64,000 bases of DNA from a bacterium (GCA_024206195.1 JAAGZO010000886.1:16360-80359), one strand, 5' to 3'. Positions 24,917 through 34,021 are shown, counted from the stretch's first letter. Numbers and translations are program-made. Notes: generated by a model from the letters alone, not told the origin.

Positions 24917-25927
24917 ATGAAAAAGTATTTTTTCGCCGCATTGTCAGTACTTTTAGGTATCATACTGTTTGTTGCGGCGATTGGTTATGCTGGTTTAGAA
25001 AACATTCTGGGCACATTCAAGTCATTTTCTCCTCTCTTTCTTTTGTTGTTCCTTTTTGTTTCTTCATCAGTGCATTTAATTTCAGTTTATAAGTGGAGGT
25101 TAATACTTATTTCGCAGGGATATAAAATTCCTTTTCGTAATCTTCTTTTTTATAAAATAATGGGATATACCATAAGCTATTTGACTCCTATGGCTAGGAT
25201 AGGTGGTGAACCATTAAGAGCATATATGCTTAAGAAGCACCATGGAATAAGAATGACTAAAGGGCTTCCTTCAATTCTTCTTGACAAGTCAATTGAGACA
25301 ACGGTTCACATATTGATTGGAGGTCTGATTCTAATTTCTATTATATTTATAAGTGACTGGTCCAATGAATTTAAGCTGTTTTTTGCAGGAATACTTATAT
25401 TTTTGATACTGCTGTTTAGCCTTTTCTATTATAGGCTTTTAAAGAAAAGAGGCGTTTTCTCAACATTGTTCTCTATTATTTCCAAACTTACAAACTTTAG
25501 GTTATTCAAGCGGCTTTTAATAAAATTGAGTAAGATAGATGCTGCGCTGTCTGAATTTATGTGTACTGGCAGAAAATGTCTCTATCAGGTTATACTGCTG
25601 ACTTGCGTTCAATGGGTTTTGTTTTTTGTTGAGATAAAGTTCGCACTTTTTGCGATTGGTTATGATGCCTCGCTGCTTCAGGTGTTTGCGGTGGTTGTAT
25701 CTGTTACACTTGCAGGAATGCTGCCTGTGCCTGCTGCGCTTGGTGTGCTTGAAGCAAGCCAGTTTTCTGTTTTCAAATTGCTGGGTCAAAACCCTCATCT
25801 GGGTGTTGTACTGTCTCTTGTTGTAAGATTCAGGGATTCAATATGGATTCTTTCTGGACTGGTTCTACTCTCGCACGAGGGTATTAACGTATTAGAAGCT
25901 ATTACTAATAGGCTTAGTAAAAAATAA
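24917..25927 (+). CDS. Flippase-like membrane protein (UPF0104/AglD C-terminal family)
   Basis: The 336-residue product has about eight membrane helices and the motifs of the lysylphosphatidylglycerol synthetase transmembrane/UPF0104 family: YLTPMARIGGEPLRAYML in the second quarter, and LAGMLPVPAALGVLEASQ near the end. Relatives are proposed to move lipid-linked molecules across membranes or to act beside glycosyltransferases such as AglD. It is probably co-transcribed with the PPC gene. No glycosyltransferase is next to it here. Confidence 0.82.
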   Translation: MKKYFFAALSVLLGIILFVAAIGYAGLENILGTFKSFSPLFLLLFLFVSSSVHLISVYKWRLILISQGYKIPFRNLLFYKIMGYTISYLTPMARIGGEPLRAYMLKKHHGIRMTKGLPSILLDKSIETTVHILIGGLILISIIFISDWSNEFKLFFAGILIFLILLFSLFYYRLLKKRGVFSTLFSIISKLTNFRLFKRLLIKLSKIDAALSEFMCTGRKCLYQVILLTCVQWVLFFVEIKFALFAIGYDASLLQVFAVVVSVTLAGMLPVPAALGVLEASQFSVFKLLGQNPHLGVVLSLVVRFRDSIWILSGLVLLSHEGINVLEAITNRLSKK

Positions 25928-25928
25928 C

Positions 25929-25952
25929 AAGAAAAAAATTCTTTTTTTCCTT
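25929..25952. terminator. Bidirectional terminator between convergent genes
   Basis: The gap between the flippase-like gene and the convergent gene at 25951 is a palindromic A-run then T-run (GAAAAAAATTCTTTTTTTC at 25931-25949). It gives a U-tract at the RNA 3' end on either strand, the usual archaeal termination signal. Confidence 0.65.
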
Positions 25953-26520
25953 AGTATGCTTCGAACTTCTCTTGGAATAGTTCTACTTCTGGTGTGAAGT
26001 CCTTAAGCTCAAGGTATTTTTTTATCATTCCCTGAAATTTGTATGCTTCCCTGTAGATTTCTTTCTTGTGCTCGTCAAGATTTTTTCTTAAGAGCCTCAT
26101 TCTGTAGAAATTGTCAATTAGCTTTAGAATAGGAGATGTACCCCATTCAGGGAGCTCAACGCGGGTGTTTATAGTGACTTTCAGCTCACAGTGCTGTACT
26201 TTTATCTTTTTTCCCTTGTGCATTAGCTCCATATCTGTTATTTGAATAACATTGATGTCAACATCCATGTAATATGTGTAATAAGGATTGCCTGTCTTCC
26301 TCATAAGGCGCCACCAGATTCTTAATTCACGTTCATTTGGGCCTTTATTTGTTCCTTTTCTTTCAAGATATAGTGTTTCCTTAGAGGCATAATCATCTCC
26401 CTTCAGATCAGTCCATCCCTCCTCAATAAGATAATAGTGCATAACTCTGTATAGATACTGGATTACAAGGACCTCTCTGAAAGTTACTTCTAACTGTGGT
26501 AGAGCTATAACTACTGCCAT
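25951..26520 (-). CDS. Unknown soluble protein (189 aa)
   Basis: No family is recognised. From the ATG at 26520 the product is 189 residues, with a beta-rich core in which aromatic residues alternate (RIWWRLMRKTGNPYYTYYMD) and a helical, charged C-terminus (about 125-189). A TTG at 26541 would add seven residues, but the minus-strand TATA box GTTTATAAG (26543-26551) lies about 27 bases before 26520 and supports the ATG. No membrane segment is seen. The gene shares its promoter gap with the divergent GTPase gene. Confidence 0.7.
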   Translation of the reverse strand: MAVVIALPQLEVTFREVLVIQYLYRVMHYYLIEEGWTDLKGDDYASKETLYLERKGTNKGPNERELRIWWRLMRKTGNPYYTYYMDVDINVIQITDMELMHKGKKIKVQHCELKVTINTRVELPEWGTSPILKLIDNFYRMRLLRKNLDEHKKEIYREAYKFQGMIKKYLELKDFTPEVELFQEKFEAY

Positions 26521-26595
26521 ACCCCCTATATCAGTATACAAACTTATAAACCTTTCGAAAACTTTTTTATATTCCTGTGAATTATTTTCTCTAAA

Positions 26596-27789
26596 ATGCT
26601 AATAGGAGTAGTAGGAAAGGCAAATGTTGGAAAGAGTACTTTTTTCAAGGCAGCAACTTTAGCAGAGGTAGAGATAGCAAACTATCCTTTTGCGACAATT
26701 AAGCCAAATCATGGAGTAGGATTTGTTAAGATTGAGTGTGCTGAAAAGCATTTTAATGTTACGTGCAATCCAAGAGTAGGTTACTGCATTAATGGAAAAC
26801 GCTTTGTTCCTGTTGACATGCTTGATGTTGCAGGGCTAGTGCCTGGAGCACACGAAGGCAAGGGAATGGGAAACCAATTCCTGGACGATCTTAACCAAGC
26901 AGATGCACTGATTCACGTTGTTGATATATCCGGCAGCACAAATGAGAAGGGCGAATCAGTTGGCCCTGGGAAGCATGATCCTGTAATCGATGTAAGATTT
27001 CTTGAGATAGAGCTTGACATGTGGTATCTAAACATGCTGAAAAAAGCATGGGACAAATTCGTGAGGCAGCAAAGCCAAGAGAATAGTGATATAGAAAAAG
27101 CGCTTCATAAGCAGTTTGCAGGTATTGGTGCAAATGAAAACATGATTATGGATACATTAATCGAGCTTGAACTTAATGAAAAAAAGCCAATAACCTGGTC
27201 TGAGGAGGAGATAAAGAGCTTTGCAGTTTCTCTAAGAAAAAAGACAAAGCCAATGATTATTGCTGCAAACAAGATAGACCTCCCAGGAGCCAGTGAAAAT
27301 TATGAAAGAGTAAAAAAGGAGTTTCCTGATTCAGTTATTCTACCATGTTCAGCAGAGTCTGAATTAGCATTAAAAGAGGCAGCAAAGCATGAATTGATAA
27401 AATATCTGCCAGGCACTAATGATTTTGAGATAGCTGATGACAGCAAGCTTAGTGATAAGCAGAAACAGGCCCTAGAATTCATCAAAAAAGAGGTTCTAGT
27501 TAAACACAAATCTACAGGTGTTCAGGAGATAATCAATTCTGCTGTTTTTGATGTTCTGAAATACATTGCAATTTTCCCTGGCGGAGTAAATAAGCTGGAG
27601 GACAAGGATGGAAATGTGCTGCCTGACTGCTTTTTGCTTCCAGAGAACTCAACTGCGCTTGACTTTGCATTCAGGATTCACACAGACATCGGCAATGCAT
27701 TCATAAAAGCAATTGATGTGAAGACAAAGCGGACTGTTGGAAAAGAGCATCCCCTAAAAACAGGTGATGTAATAGAAATCTGTGTTTAG
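26596..27789 (+). CDS. OBG/YchF-type GTPase (archaeal Ygr210-like)
   Basis: This is a P-loop NTPase of the OBG group, in the archaeal branch related to yeast Ygr210. G1 is [10 protein letters not shown]3 is [15 protein letters not shown]4 is NKID. A helical insertion (about 130-200) follows the G3 region. The C-terminal TGS-like domain (about 315-397) ends [20 protein letters not shown] and onward. Such proteins bind ribosomes or respond to stress; their exact role in archaea is not known. The length of 397 residues is usual. A TATA-like TTTTTTATATT (26563-26573) lies upstream. Confidence 0.92.
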   Translation: MLIGVVGKANVGKSTFFKAATLAEVEIANYPFATIKPNHGVGFVKIECAEKHFNVTCNPRVGYCINGKRFVPVDMLDVAGLVPGAHEGKGMGNQFLDDLNQADALIHVVDISGSTNEKGESVGPGKHDPVIDVRFLEIELDMWYLNMLKKAWDKFVRQQSQENSDIEKALHKQFAGIGANENMIMDTLIELELNEKKPITWSEEEIKSFAVSLRKKTKPMIIAANKIDLPGASENYERVKKEFPDSVILPCSAESELALKEAAKHELIKYLPGTNDFEIADDSKLSDKQKQALEFIKKEVLVKHKSTGVQEIINSAVFDVLKYIAIFPGGVNKLEDKDGNVLPDCFLLPENSTALDFAFRIHTDIGNAFIKAIDVKTKRTVGKEHPLKTGDVIEICV

Positions 27790-27791
27790 AA

Positions 27792-28175
27792 CTATTCTTT
27801 CTCTTTTGTGCCTATGCCGAAGCTTCTTATGACATCAATGATGTATTTTCCGTCATCAACCTTGTAGATCAATGGCTCTTTCTTGAAGAGCTGAACAAGG
27901 TCAAGCTCGTATTTTCCTGGCTTTAGAATTCTTATTGATTCAAGGTCAAGGACAACTGGCTCGTTTGCACCTATTTCACTACCAAGGATATCAAATACAT
28001 CCTCTTCTATCTGTTTTTTCTCAGTAGTTGTCAGGTTTGCTGAAAGAGCCTTTATTTTCTTCAGTTTCTCTTTCTTTATGTAGAAAAAGAGCCTTCCGCC
28101 GCACTTGCAGCCTGTAAGTATCTCTTTAGAACCGTCATCATAGAACTTGTTACATCTTACGCATTGGTGTGGCAT
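27792..28175 (-). CDS. Zn-ribbon protein (OapC-like, COG3364 type)
   Basis: The 127-residue product begins with a Zn ribbon, CVRCNKFY (C5, C8) paired with GCKCGGRLFFY (C23, C25), followed by an alpha/beta domain. It is the last gene of an operon GTPase - DUF2073 - small membrane protein - Zn-ribbon. In many archaea the Zn-ribbon, DUF2073 and Era-like GTPase genes occur together and were named Oap proteins because they often lie near orc1/cdc6. No orc1/cdc6 is in this window. Confidence 0.8.
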   Translation of the reverse strand: MPHQCVRCNKFYDDGSKEILTGCKCGGRLFFYIKKEKLKKIKALSANLTTTEKKQIEEDVFDILGSEIGANEPVVLDLESIRILKPGKYELDLVQLFKKEPLIYKVDDGKYIIDVIRSFGIGTKEKE

Positions 28176-28176
28176 T

Positions 28177-28467
28177 TTACTTTTTCTTCTCTACTTCTTT
28201 TATCAAATTATCAAAATCCTTTTTTTCTACAGTTATATTTCTTATGTATGGCAGGCTTGTGATAATCAGCACAAGGAATGCCATGCATATCAGGATCAAA
28301 AAGTTTGTCAGTTCAAGGTATCTTGTTACTAATCCCACAACAGAAATTAGCAGGAAAAGGAGATACATTGTTATGCCCTTGTCAAGTATGAGCTTGCTTT
28401 CCTCCCTACTCATTCTTGCTTTTTCTATCTTTAGAGCGATAAGCTTATCAGATATTTGACTAGTCAT
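28177..28467 (-). CDS. Small two-helix membrane protein in the Oap-like operon
   Basis: The 96-residue product has a charged helical N-terminus (about 1-30), two adjacent membrane helices (about 32-50 and 53-72) and a charged C-terminus rich in Lys and Glu. It starts three bases after the DUF2073 stop, and its own stop lies two bases before the Zn-ribbon start. It has no recognised family. Its insertion into an otherwise soluble GTPase/Zn-ribbon cluster suggests that the complex meets the membrane here. Confidence 0.7.
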   Translation of the reverse strand: MTSQISDKLIALKIEKARMSREESKLILDKGITMYLLFLLISVVGLVTRYLELTNFLILICMAFLVLIITSLPYIRNITVEKKDFDNLIKEVEKKK

Positions 28468-28470
28468 ACC

Positions 28471-28884
28471 TTACCTTTTTCTCTTTTTTTTCCCCTTGGA
28501 CTTTTCAATACCTTTTCTGCTCTCTTCTATCAAAAGTTGTATCTTATGCGGATCTTTCTTTATTTCCTTTATTATTGTTGCAGGACCAATTATTGTAAGG
28601 CCCTGTCTCTCACCAAGAAGCATGTCAGCAAGGCCACCCTTGACCTTTCCCATGAAACCAGATATCTTTTTCTCAGATGAAATAACAGAGATCTCAACAC
28701 CCCTGAATTTGTCATCTATTTCTTCCATTGTTTTCTTGATAAGTTCTGCCTCTTCTTTTCTGTTGAGTTTTCCTTCAAGAAGAACAATGCTCTCTGCTTT
28801 GACAATGTCTATCAGCTTTCTTAGCTTATCATCTTCTGAAAGCCCTTCAATTTCCACATATGGTACGAATTGAAATGTTAACAT
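28471..28884 (-). CDS. DUF2073 protein (OapB-like)
   Basis: This 137-residue protein matches the archaeal DUF2073 family: it opens with LTFQFVPYVEIEGLSEDDKL, followed by alternating helices and strands and the segment VKGGLADMLLGERQGLTIIG, and ends in a Lys/Arg tail (EKSKGKKKRKR). The tail may bind nucleic acid. The function is not established. It lies one base after the GTPase stop, in the conserved order GTPase - DUF2073. Confidence 0.85.
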   Translation of the reverse strand: MLTFQFVPYVEIEGLSEDDKLRKLIDIVKAESIVLLEGKLNRKEEAELIKKTMEEIDDKFRGVEISVISSEKKISGFMGKVKGGLADMLLGERQGLTIIGPATIIKEIKKDPHKIQLLIEESRKGIEKSKGKKKRKR

Positions 28885-28885
28885 T

Positions 28886-29515
28886 TTAACCTGCTATAGC
28901 AAAAAGCGCCTCATAAAATTTATCTACATTGTTCCCGAACTTTGCTGATATTCCAACAACATCATACTGCGGGAATGCTGCCTGAACCTTTTTGATATCT
29001 GCCTTTTTCAAATCAACTTTGTTGGCAACAATAAGAACAGGAATATCTCTTGCCTGAAGATTACCTATGATTGTGATGTTTACTTGTGAGTAAGGATCCT
29101 TTGTTCCGTCAAGAACAACAATAACAGTGTCCATGTCATCAAGCCATTTTATAGAGTCAATAACACCCTTTGTTGCCTCTTTTGCCCTTTTCTTAGCATC
29201 CTTAACATTCATGCCTGCTTTTACAAAATCCTCATAATCAATCTTTGTTGCAATACCTGGTGTGTCAACAAGGTTGAAGGAGAGTTCTTTTCTGCCTGAT
29301 TTAATGTTAATCTGTTCCTTAATCTGTATCTCTCGTGTTTCGTGAGGCATATTAGAAACAGAGCCCATCTCCTCACCAAGCCAGTCCTGACATATTCTAT
29401 TAGCTAGGGTTGTTTTACCCCCGTTTGGCGGCCCATAAAGGCCGAGCTTTATATGCTTCTTTTTCCTGAAAAGGTCCCTGAAGACCTTAGAGATAAACTT
29501 CTTGATGAAATTCAT
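28886..29515 (-). CDS. Era-like GTPase (OapA-like)
   Basis: The GTPase starts best at the ATG at 29515 (209 residues, MNFIKKFISK); a longer frame upstream reads a Cys-rich, improbable N-terminus. The basic amphipathic N-terminus precedes G1 GLYGPPNGGKTT, G3 VDTPG, and G4 NKVDLKKAD. The G1 loop has the sequence GPPNGGKTT, a Gly-Gly variant of GxxxxGKT. The partner genes are DUF2073 and the Zn-ribbon. A TATA-like element on the minus strand lies at about 29543-29553 and an inverted repeat AATACT/AGTATT at 29528-29543. Confidence 0.85.
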   Translation of the reverse strand: MNFIKKFISKVFRDLFRKKKHIKLGLYGPPNGGKTTLANRICQDWLGEEMGSVSNMPHETREIQIKEQINIKSGRKELSFNLVDTPGIATKIDYEDFVKAGMNVKDAKKRAKEATKGVIDSIKWLDDMDTVIVVLDGTKDPYSQVNITIIGNLQARDIPVLIVANKVDLKKADIKKVQAAFPQYDVVGISAKFGNNVDKFYEALFAIAG

Positions 29516-29570
29516 TTTCTTAATAAAAATACTTGAGAGTATTAATATAAAAAGCTTTTGTTTACAAACC

Positions 29571-29579
29571 TTTAAATAG
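29571..29579 (+). promoter_or_regulatory. TATA box of the PIN-domain pair
   Basis: TTTAAATAG (29571-29579) lies about 26 bases before the ATG at 29601 and should give a leaderless transcript for the two-gene unit. Confidence 0.5.
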
Positions 29580-29600
29580 CATAAGTACACAGAAATACAT

Positions 29601-30140
29601 ATGAATGACGTAGTGCATGCAGACATACTTAATGTTCTTAGGGAGTGTAGGAAAATACTGAAAAATGGCGATGCTCTGCGTCTTAGGGAGCTAAGTAATC
29701 ACACAATACACAATGCTTCTATTTTTCAGGATGAGGATTCTCTGTCTATAGCAGTTGTTGTCTACTCAATATCCAAGATACTTGAACGCAATGGAATTGA
29801 CAAAGAAAAGATAGCCAGCATGTTCCTTAAAGCCTCCTTTTTTCTTGAGAAGAATGATGAAAAGGGTTACAGAAAGGTCACAAAGGATATTCTTAAGTTT
29901 ATTTCACGAAAGGATTCAAAGCTTCGTATTTACATAGAAGAGGTTGTCAGGCAGGCAGAGATAAAAAAAGGCACAGGTCTTTTTGCACACGGAATCTCGG
30001 TTGCACAGGCTTCATTTCTCCTTGGCATCTCACAGTGGGAGCTGATGAACTACATTGGAAAGACAAGGATCACAGATGAGTTTCCTGAGGGAATGAATGT
30101 ACAAAAACGTTTAGACTTTGCAAGGGGGATTTTCAAATGA
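29601..30140 (+). CDS. HTH-containing partner of a PIN-domain protein
   Basis: The 179-residue protein is all helical. The first 110 residues look like a helical bundle; residues about 125-160 (GISVAQASFLLGISQWELMN) have the spacing of a helix-turn-helix. It overlaps the downstream PIN-domain gene by four bases. A small DNA-binding protein upstream of a PIN ribonuclease is the classical toxin-antitoxin layout, but both proteins here are larger than VapB/VapC, so the pair may instead be a housekeeping RNase and its partner. Confidence 0.7.
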   Translation: MNDVVHADILNVLRECRKILKNGDALRLRELSNHTIHNASIFQDEDSLSIAVVVYSISKILERNGIDKEKIASMFLKASFFLEKNDEKGYRKVTKDILKFISRKDSKLRIYIEEVVRQAEIKKGTGLFAHGISVAQASFLLGISQWELMNYIGKTRITDEFPEGMNVQKRLDFARGIFK

Positions 30141-30838
30141 AGGCTTTAATCTTTGATTCAGGTCCATTGATAAGCCTTACAATGAATAATCTTCTCTGGC
30201 TTCTTGAGCCGATGAAGAAATCTTTCGGAGGAGAGTTTTATGTTACTGAGTCAGTAAAAAAAGAGCTTGTTGACAAGCCGCTTTCAACAAAGAGGTTCAA
30301 GTTCGAGGCACTGCAGATACAGCGCTACATAAGCAACGGGATTATAAAGGTAATCAAGAACGAGGAAACAAAGGAAGAAACAGTGAACCTTCTTGACTTG
30401 GCTAACAAGTGCATTATGGCAAAAGGAAACTTTGTAGATATTGTTCATTACGGCGAGATTGCATGCCTTGCAGCAGCGCTGAAGTTTAATGCAAGTGCAG
30501 TTGTTATAGATGAAAGGACAACAAGGAAGCTCATAGAGTCGCCAAACAAACTGGTCAAGCTGATGGGAAATAGATTGCATACAGACGTGACTGTAAACAG
30601 GGCAAACCTGAAGAAAGTCAGGGACAAGATTAAAGGTATCAAGGTAATAAGATCTATTGAAATTGTTACAGTAGCTTATGAAAAGGGATTATTCCATCAA
30701 TATGTTGTCGAGGAAAAGGATGTAATACCTAACATTAAGAAGACGCTTCTTGAAAGCCTTCTTTGGGGTCTGAAGCTGGATGGCTGCTCAATCTCAGATA
30801 AAGACATACATACGCTGATGAAAATAGAAGGATTCTAG
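30137..30838 (+). CDS. PIN-domain protein (predicted ribonuclease)
   Basis: PIN domains cleave RNA with a cluster of acidic residues. Asp8 in ALIFDSGPLISL, Glu108 in HYGEIACLAAAL and Asp/Glu in AVVIDERTTR fit the expected acidic positions. Residues about 165-233 form an extra helical C-terminal domain. At 233 residues the protein is larger than VapC toxins (about 130). It overlaps the upstream partner by four bases, and its last four bases overlap the convergent methyltransferase gene. Confidence 0.78.
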   Translation: MKALIFDSGPLISLTMNNLLWLLEPMKKSFGGEFYVTESVKKELVDKPLSTKRFKFEALQIQRYISNGIIKVIKNEETKEETVNLLDLANKCIMAKGNFVDIVHYGEIACLAAALKFNASAVVIDERTTRKLIESPNKLVKLMGNRLHTDVTVNRANLKKVRDKIKGIKVIRSIEIVTVAYEKGLFHQYVVEEKDVIPNIKKTLLESLLWGLKLDGCSISDKDIHTLMKIEGF

Positions 30839-31773
30839 TTTTTTCTTATGCGGGTCACAAAAAAACCTTCAGTGTCATTATCTTGTGGCCAGATTCTGAG
30901 ACACTTCTTTATCTCTGGGTTGTATTGTTTGCCATCAAACTCCAGGATTGGTTCTGAGCGCTTTATGTCCAGCTTTATCTCCTCAAGCGATGCATCTTTG
31001 TGGTTTTCCAGCAGGAAATCAATTACTGCTTCGTTTTCCTCAGGCTCTACCGAGCACGTAGAGTAAACAAGTGTGCCGCCTTTCCTGAGAATCTTGAATG
31101 CTGTTTCAATCAGCCTTCTCTGTGTCCCTGCAAGTCGCTTCACCATTGCAGGATTCCAGATATCAATTGTCTTGAGACTTTTTCTTATTGTTCCTGTTCC
31201 TGAGCACGGAGCATCAACAAGGATCTTATCAAACTCTAGTTCTTTAAAGCCCTGGCCATGCATTAATGTGATTATTGAATTGCTTATTCCAGAGCGTTGC
31301 ATGTTAAGCCCTAAGGGTTTTATGCGGTCTCCCTTGATATCATTTGCAATAAGAATGCCCTGATTTTGCATGAGTGCAGCAAGCTGGGTTGCTTTGCTGC
31401 CTGGCGAAGCGCACATATCAAGAACGATTTCTCCTGGTTTTGGATTAAGAACTATTGGTGGAATCATGCTTGCAGCTTCCTGAACATAAATATAGCCAAG
31501 AGCGTGTTCCTGCAGGTTTCCAACATCTCTTCGTTCGCTTGTAATCCAAAAACCCTCCTTGCACCAAGGTACCTGCTCAAGTTTCCATCCTTTTGCTTCA
31601 ATGCTTTTCTTAACTTCATCAACAGGCTTCTTCAGAGTGTTAACTCTAATGCTTCTTCTAAGAAAACTGAATGAATATTTCATGAATTCATCAAAGTCTG
31701 TTAGCTTCGAGTATCTCTCGATGAATCTCTCCTTGAGTTCAATCTTTTCTGTGCCAGGTATTGTTTTTGTCAT
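30835..31773 (-). CDS. NOL1/NOP2/Sun family RNA m5C methyltransferase (copy 1)
   Basis: These enzymes methylate cytosine C5 in tRNA or rRNA. SAM-binding and catalytic motifs are clear: LDMCASPGSKATQLA, ILVDAPCSGTGTIRKS with the release Cys in motif IV, and LVYSTCSVEPEENEAV with the nucleophile Cys in motif VI. The N-terminal 80 residues form the usual RNA-recognition part. At 312 residues it lacks a PUA domain. A second family member lies at 59980. Its TATA box (CTTTAAATAAA on the minus strand, about 31793-31803) is divergent from that of the HAD gene. Confidence 0.92.
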   Translation of the reverse strand: MTKTIPGTEKIELKERFIERYSKLTDFDEFMKYSFSFLRRSIRVNTLKKPVDEVKKSIEAKGWKLEQVPWCKEGFWITSERRDVGNLQEHALGYIYVQEAASMIPPIVLNPKPGEIVLDMCASPGSKATQLAALMQNQGILIANDIKGDRIKPLGLNMQRSGISNSIITLMHGQGFKELEFDKILVDAPCSGTGTIRKSLKTIDIWNPAMVKRLAGTQRRLIETAFKILRKGGTLVYSTCSVEPEENEAVIDFLLENHKDASLEEIKLDIKRSEPILEFDGKQYNPEIKKCLRIWPQDNDTEGFFVTRIRKN

Positions 31774-31849
31774 TTATTCTCGTGGAGACAACAGCTTTAT
31801 TTAAAGATTTGCACTAAATTTATATAACCAATTTGAACCTCTGCTCTGG

Positions 31850-32350
31850 ATGGTAGAACTTATTATATTGGATAAAGGCGGAACCATTACTAGACAGGAC
31901 ACTAACGAATGCCTTCTCAGAGATGGTGTAGAAGAATTCTTGGATTATTACAATGATAAGTTTATTGTAATCTCTAGTGATGAAGAAGACACTTCGCTTA
32001 GACAGTCCATTAATAACCTTGGGTTAGCTGGTAAGTTTGAGGGCTTATACGGCTCCAGATTCCTTAGACATATGATTTCACCAAACAACAGGTATCACAG
32101 TGATATAAAGAATTTAGGAATAATACTTCACGATTTTTCTGCAGATCCATCAGATGCTGTATTCATTGGAGACAATAATAGGTGTATGGATAGAAATTCT
32201 GCAGACGAGTATGGCATAAAATTCATTCAGGTTCCGCAGTTCAGATCAAATTTACCTCATTATCCAGAGCAGTCTGATAATGAGGGCATTATTATTTATG
32301 AAACTCCTTCAACCCCCTTTTCGTTTGCATCACTTATTGGAAAGCTATAG
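31850..32350 (+). CDS. HAD-like phosphatase with altered motif I
   Basis: The 166-residue protein has the compact HAD Rossmann core. Motif I reads ILDKGGTIT, with the nucleophilic Asp but Gly where the general acid/base Asp normally stands two residues later. Motif II is near VISSDEED, and motif III/IV is AVFIGDNNRCMDRN with the Mg-binding Asp residues. The missing second Asp suggests reduced or altered chemistry. A TATA box lies at 31819-31827. The 3' end overlaps elp3 by six bases on the opposite strand. Confidence 0.7.
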   Translation: MVELIILDKGGTITRQDTNECLLRDGVEEFLDYYNDKFIVISSDEEDTSLRQSINNLGLAGKFEGLYGSRFLRHMISPNNRYHSDIKNLGIILHDFSADPSDAVFIGDNNRCMDRNSADEYGIKFIQVPQFRSNLPHYPEQSDNEGIIIYETPSTPFSFASLIGKL

Positions 32351-34021
32351 CTTCTTGCTCATGTAAACACTTTCTTTTTTGTAGCCAAGTGTTTTGTAGT
32401 ATTCTCTTGCGCCAATGCCTGCGGTTACAAGCATTTTATTCTTTTCAGATAATTTTGCAATTCGCTCTGCTGTTTTAACAAGCTGCTTTCCAAAACCACG
32501 GTGTTGCATGCTCTTTTTAGTTTTTTCGCCTAATGCAACAGATGGTGAGTAAACATGAAGCTCTCTTATGATGGCTGTTCTTGGATTTATCTCTTTTCTC
32601 AGGAATTGCAGCGGAAATCTCATCCTGCAGAAACCGACAAGGACCTTGTTTTTATCCTCTGCAGATATGAAAAATTCTGTTCCTGCAGAAGCAGTGTACT
32701 CTGATATCTTTATGGAAACCTTACCGATTGTTTTTGCTCTGCCAGCTTCCCTGCATCTAATACAATTACATTTTATTTTTCTTTTTTTCATCAACTGCTG
32801 GATGTGCTGCCTTAGATTAGTCATATCAACACCAGCTTCTGTGACATATGTTGGAATATCTCTTTGCACCCTCATTATTCTAAGATATTCTGGAGAACTA
32901 GCCTTAAATTTCATTATCAGTTCTGCTGCTCTTTTTGTGGTTATTGGCTTGAATTGCTTTTTTTTCCACATATTGTACAGCTTGGTTCCCTTTGTGACCA
33001 TGCACGGATAAATCTTCAGCATATCAGGCCTGAATTCTGATCTTGAAAATAATGCATTAAGGCCTTCTAAATCTCTTTCTTCGTTAGAGCCAGGAAGCCC
33101 AAGCATATAATGAGCATTGATTTTAAGTCCAAGGTCTTTTAAGGTTTTTATTGACTTAACTGTTGTTTTTACATCGTGGCCACGCTGTATTTTTTCTAAA
33201 GCATCATCAAACACACTCTGAACACCGATCTCTACTCTTGTGCATCCAAGCTTTAGCATTTCATTTCCTTGCTCCAGAAGACCATAATCAGGTCTTGTTT
33301 CTATTGTAAGACCAACACATCTAGCGCCTGATTTTTCATTTCTTTTCTGTTCTTTTTCTAACTCGCATTTTCCTTTTAGCTTTCTTATCTTTGCATGAAT
33401 CTTTTTTGTTCTTTCTTTGTTGCCTACTTCGCCAGGCAGTTCAAAGAATTTCTTGAATTTCACAAAGTCAAATTTTCCTTTTTTATAGAACATGTCAGAA
33501 AAGTCATTCATTGCCTTAAAGAGATATTTTACAAAGTGTTTTTGGTATGTTTTTGTGAAAGCAGGAAACGTGCCACCCATTATTATCAATTCTACCTTGT
33601 CAATTGTGTGTCCTGTTACAATATATTGTTCCAATCTATTGAATACCTGTGTGTAAGGATCAAAGTTTGCCCGCAAAGCTCTCATTGTTGCAGGCTCTTT
33701 TCCAGTATAGCTCTGTGGGATGTCGCCGAAAGCAGACTTTACACCGCCAGGACAATAGATGCACTTTCCGTGCGGGCATTTTGCTGGCTTTGTCATAACA
33801 GCAACAACAGCGACCCCGGAAAGAGTTCTTGTTGGCTTTGTTATAAGATTTATTTTTGGAATGTCCTTTTCATCAGCGTGCATTAAAACCTGAATGTCTG
33901 TAGGTATTTTTTTTAGCTTATATTTTGAGCAGAGCTTCATTTTTAGTTTGGCTAGTTCTTTCTTGGATAGCTTGCGCTGCTTTAATGTGCTAATTAATTC
34001 ACTGTAAAATTCTGATTCCAT
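32345..34021 (-). CDS. elp3: Elp3 tRNA U34 acetyltransferase/radical SAM enzyme
   Basis: Elp3 makes the cm5U modification at tRNA wobble uridine, using a radical SAM domain and a GNAT acetyl-CoA domain. The cluster motif CPHGKCIYC (CX4CX2C) is near residue 80 of the shorter form, followed by ETRPDYG and the GxQS element. The C-terminal GNAT domain includes MQHRGFGKQLVKTAE, the acetyl-CoA loop. A longer frame reaches 34060, but the minus-strand TATA box GTTTATAAAC (34043-34052) lies about 26 bases before the in-frame ATG at 34021, so I choose that start (558 residues). Confidence 0.95.
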   Translation of the reverse strand: MESEFYSELISTLKQRKLSKKELAKLKMKLCSKYKLKKIPTDIQVLMHADEKDIPKINLITKPTRTLSGVAVVAVMTKPAKCPHGKCIYCPGGVKSAFGDIPQSYTGKEPATMRALRANFDPYTQVFNRLEQYIVTGHTIDKVELIIMGGTFPAFTKTYQKHFVKYLFKAMNDFSDMFYKKGKFDFVKFKKFFELPGEVGNKERTKKIHAKIRKLKGKCELEKEQKRNEKSGARCVGLTIETRPDYGLLEQGNEMLKLGCTRVEIGVQSVFDDALEKIQRGHDVKTTVKSIKTLKDLGLKINAHYMLGLPGSNEERDLEGLNALFSRSEFRPDMLKIYPCMVTKGTKLYNMWKKKQFKPITTKRAAELIMKFKASSPEYLRIMRVQRDIPTYVTEAGVDMTNLRQHIQQLMKKRKIKCNCIRCREAGRAKTIGKVSIKISEYTASAGTEFFISAEDKNKVLVGFCRMRFPLQFLRKEINPRTAIIRELHVYSPSVALGEKTKKSMQHRGFGKQLVKTAERIAKLSEKNKMLVTAGIGAREYYKTLGYKKESVYMSKKL

